From Faecalispora anaeroviscerum (GTDB lineage: Bacteria; Bacillota; Clostridia; Oscillospirales; Acutalibacteraceae), in the NCBI RefSeq assembly GCF_947568225.1, contig NZ_CANOOQ010000001.1, positions 1,364,001-1,428,000 on the forward strand: a stretch of DNA of 64,000 nt, written 5' to 3'. A program made the position numbers and the translations under genes. Position 1 is the stretch's first letter. Each line of letters opens with the position of its first letter. This document shows, one piece after another, positions 63,359-64,000 of the stretch. The notes beneath the pieces were generated by a model. It made no database searches. It was not told where the DNA came from and was given only the letters and a program-made list of their open reading frames with translations.

Positions 63359-63664
63359 TCACATCTCCTTTTTCTGCTTTAAAAGCTCCGTCAGCTCGGC
63401 AATCAGGCTGAGACGGATATCGTCTGGCATGGTCTTAAATGCAGCCCTCACAAACGCTTCCACAGCCTCGGGCGACTGATCACCTACCTCGATAATGTCA
63501 ACTTTCCGGACAGACACCCTGCCATTTGCCACACCGAGGCGCACAATATTGCCGTAATCCATGCCCGCAGCGGCGCGCAGCTCTTTGGGAATGAGAATGC
63601 GGCCTTTGCCGTCCAGTATTTTGTAAATGGGCTTTCCCAACACTGATTTATCCGTGTTACTCAT
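63359..63664 (-). CDS. AbrB-type transition regulator 1
   Basis: A 101-residue protein starting at the ATG at 63662-63664 (GGAGGG upstream). The AbrB/SpoVT swapped-hairpin DNA-binding domain reads I-Y-K-I-L-D-G-K-G-R-I-L-I-P-K-E-L-R-A-A-A-G-M (about 12-50), with V-R-L-G-V-A-N-G-R-V. A helical tail follows. It overlaps the preceding AbrB-like gene by 8 nt, so the two regulators are probably made together and may form mixed dimers. Confidence 0.9.
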   Translation of the reverse strand: MSNTDKSVLGKPIYKILDGKGRILIPKELRAAAGMDYGNIVRLGVANGRVSVRKVDIIEVGDQSPEAVEAFVRAAFKTMPDDIRLSLIAELTELLKQKKEM

Positions 63665-63983
63665 TTGCAAACCCTCCGTTTCTCATAACCTCCCGAACCG
63701 TGTCTGGATGGATGCCAAGGTCGCTGTCCGGAGGGATTTGCGCCGCATCCAGCAGATCACGCGGCAGGGTGAGTTCATCTTCTCCCTCATCTTCGAGCGT
63801 GTCAATGCCGTTCGGGGTAATGACAAACTCCTTAAAGGTATTGGAGATGCCTCCTACGGAGTCACTGATGTACGCCAGCTTCACAGTGTCGCCGGACACA
63901 AGTCCCATATCCCGCAGAGGCTGTGCGGGAATCGTAAGTTGCCCCTGTTTATCCACGGTGCCCTGAATTTCAATCATTTTCAT
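63657..63983 (-). CDS. AbrB-type transition regulator 2
   Basis: A 108-residue protein with AGGAGG 9 nt before the ATG at 63981-63983. G-T-V-D-K-Q-G-Q-L-T-I-P-A-Q-P-L-R-D-M-G-L is the AbrB-type hairpin at the N-terminus; the C-terminal half (L-P-R-D-L-L-D-A-A-Q-I-P-P-D-S-D) repeats the logic of a second, weaker swapped-hairpin-like segment. It is the first gene visible of the long minus-strand operon at the right edge. Confidence 0.88.
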   Translation of the reverse strand: MKMIEIQGTVDKQGQLTIPAQPLRDMGLVSGDTVKLAYISDSVGGISNTFKEFVITPNGIDTLEDEGEDELTLPRDLLDAAQIPPDSDLGIHPDTVREVMRNGGFANE

Positions 63984-64000
63984 AGTCTTGTTCCTCCTTG

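Overview
The window looks like a low-to-moderate GC anaerobic Firmicute, most likely a clostridium of the Oscillospirales/Ruminococcaceae type (inference). The grounds are strong AGGAGG ribosome binding sites, TTG and GTG starts, strictly anaerobic enzymes (hybrid cluster protein, AsrABC sulfite reductase, an [FeFe]-hydrogenase-like protein), SpoVG, and conjugative-element gene families typical of gut and environmental clostridia. No rRNA, tRNA or CRISPR array was seen.

Layout. 1-2.0 kb: a site-specific recombination module on the minus strand (a large serine recombinase cut by the window edge, a small SHOCT protein, a resolvase-like protein without the catalytic serine, a sigma-like regulator). 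2.0-4.4 kb: decayed IS256 transposase and a solitary IS200/IS605 element. 3.3-7.7 kb: metal/iron-stress genes (P1B-type ATPase, HMA protein, two truncated RIC-like proteins, a Crp/Fnr regulator). 8-13.4 kb: MacAB-TolC-like export operon. 13.6-19.1 kb: two more Crp/Fnr regulators, DUF1858, DUF438-hemerythrin-PAS, cupin, ferredoxin, hemerythrin and hydrogenase-like genes. 19.3-25.1 kb: an Hcp (hydroxylamine/NO reductase) operon with hemerythrin and a stand-alone flavodiiron-type beta-lactamase fold, and a divergent sugar-type symporter. 25.2-30.4 kb: asrABC, a Cys-motif protein, a fourth Crp/Fnr regulator, a TIGR04076 protein and an XRE regulator. 30.5-64 kb: the transfer region of an integrative conjugative element (VirD4, MobP3-type relaxase with Sel1 repeats, split VirB4, VirB6-like, M23 peptidase) combined with a complete Tad/Flp pilus locus (TadZ, TadA, TadB, TadC, CpaB, prepilin peptidase, Flp-like pilin, TadE-like) and with cargo (DNA methyltransferase, amidoligase plus cyclotransferase, two AT-rich foreign genes).

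The strongest non-annotated signal is regulatory. Nine Crp/Fnr-type palindromes in 5-4-5 format lie in the stress region, in three sequence classes: TTGAT-N4-ATCAA, GTTGC-N4-GCAAC and GTAAC-N4-GTTAC. In nine promoter orientations the palindrome centre lies exactly 28 nt before a TATAAT-like -10 hexamer, which is the -41.5 class II activator position. Four Crp/Fnr paralogues with three kinds of recognition helix are encoded among these sites. This suggests that the detoxification genes (NO, O2, metal, sulfite) form one wired network of parallel regulons.

Because an integrase module lies at one end and the conjugation module at the other, the whole 2-30 kb stress block may be cargo of one conjugative element. 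This is an inference and needs att-site mapping.
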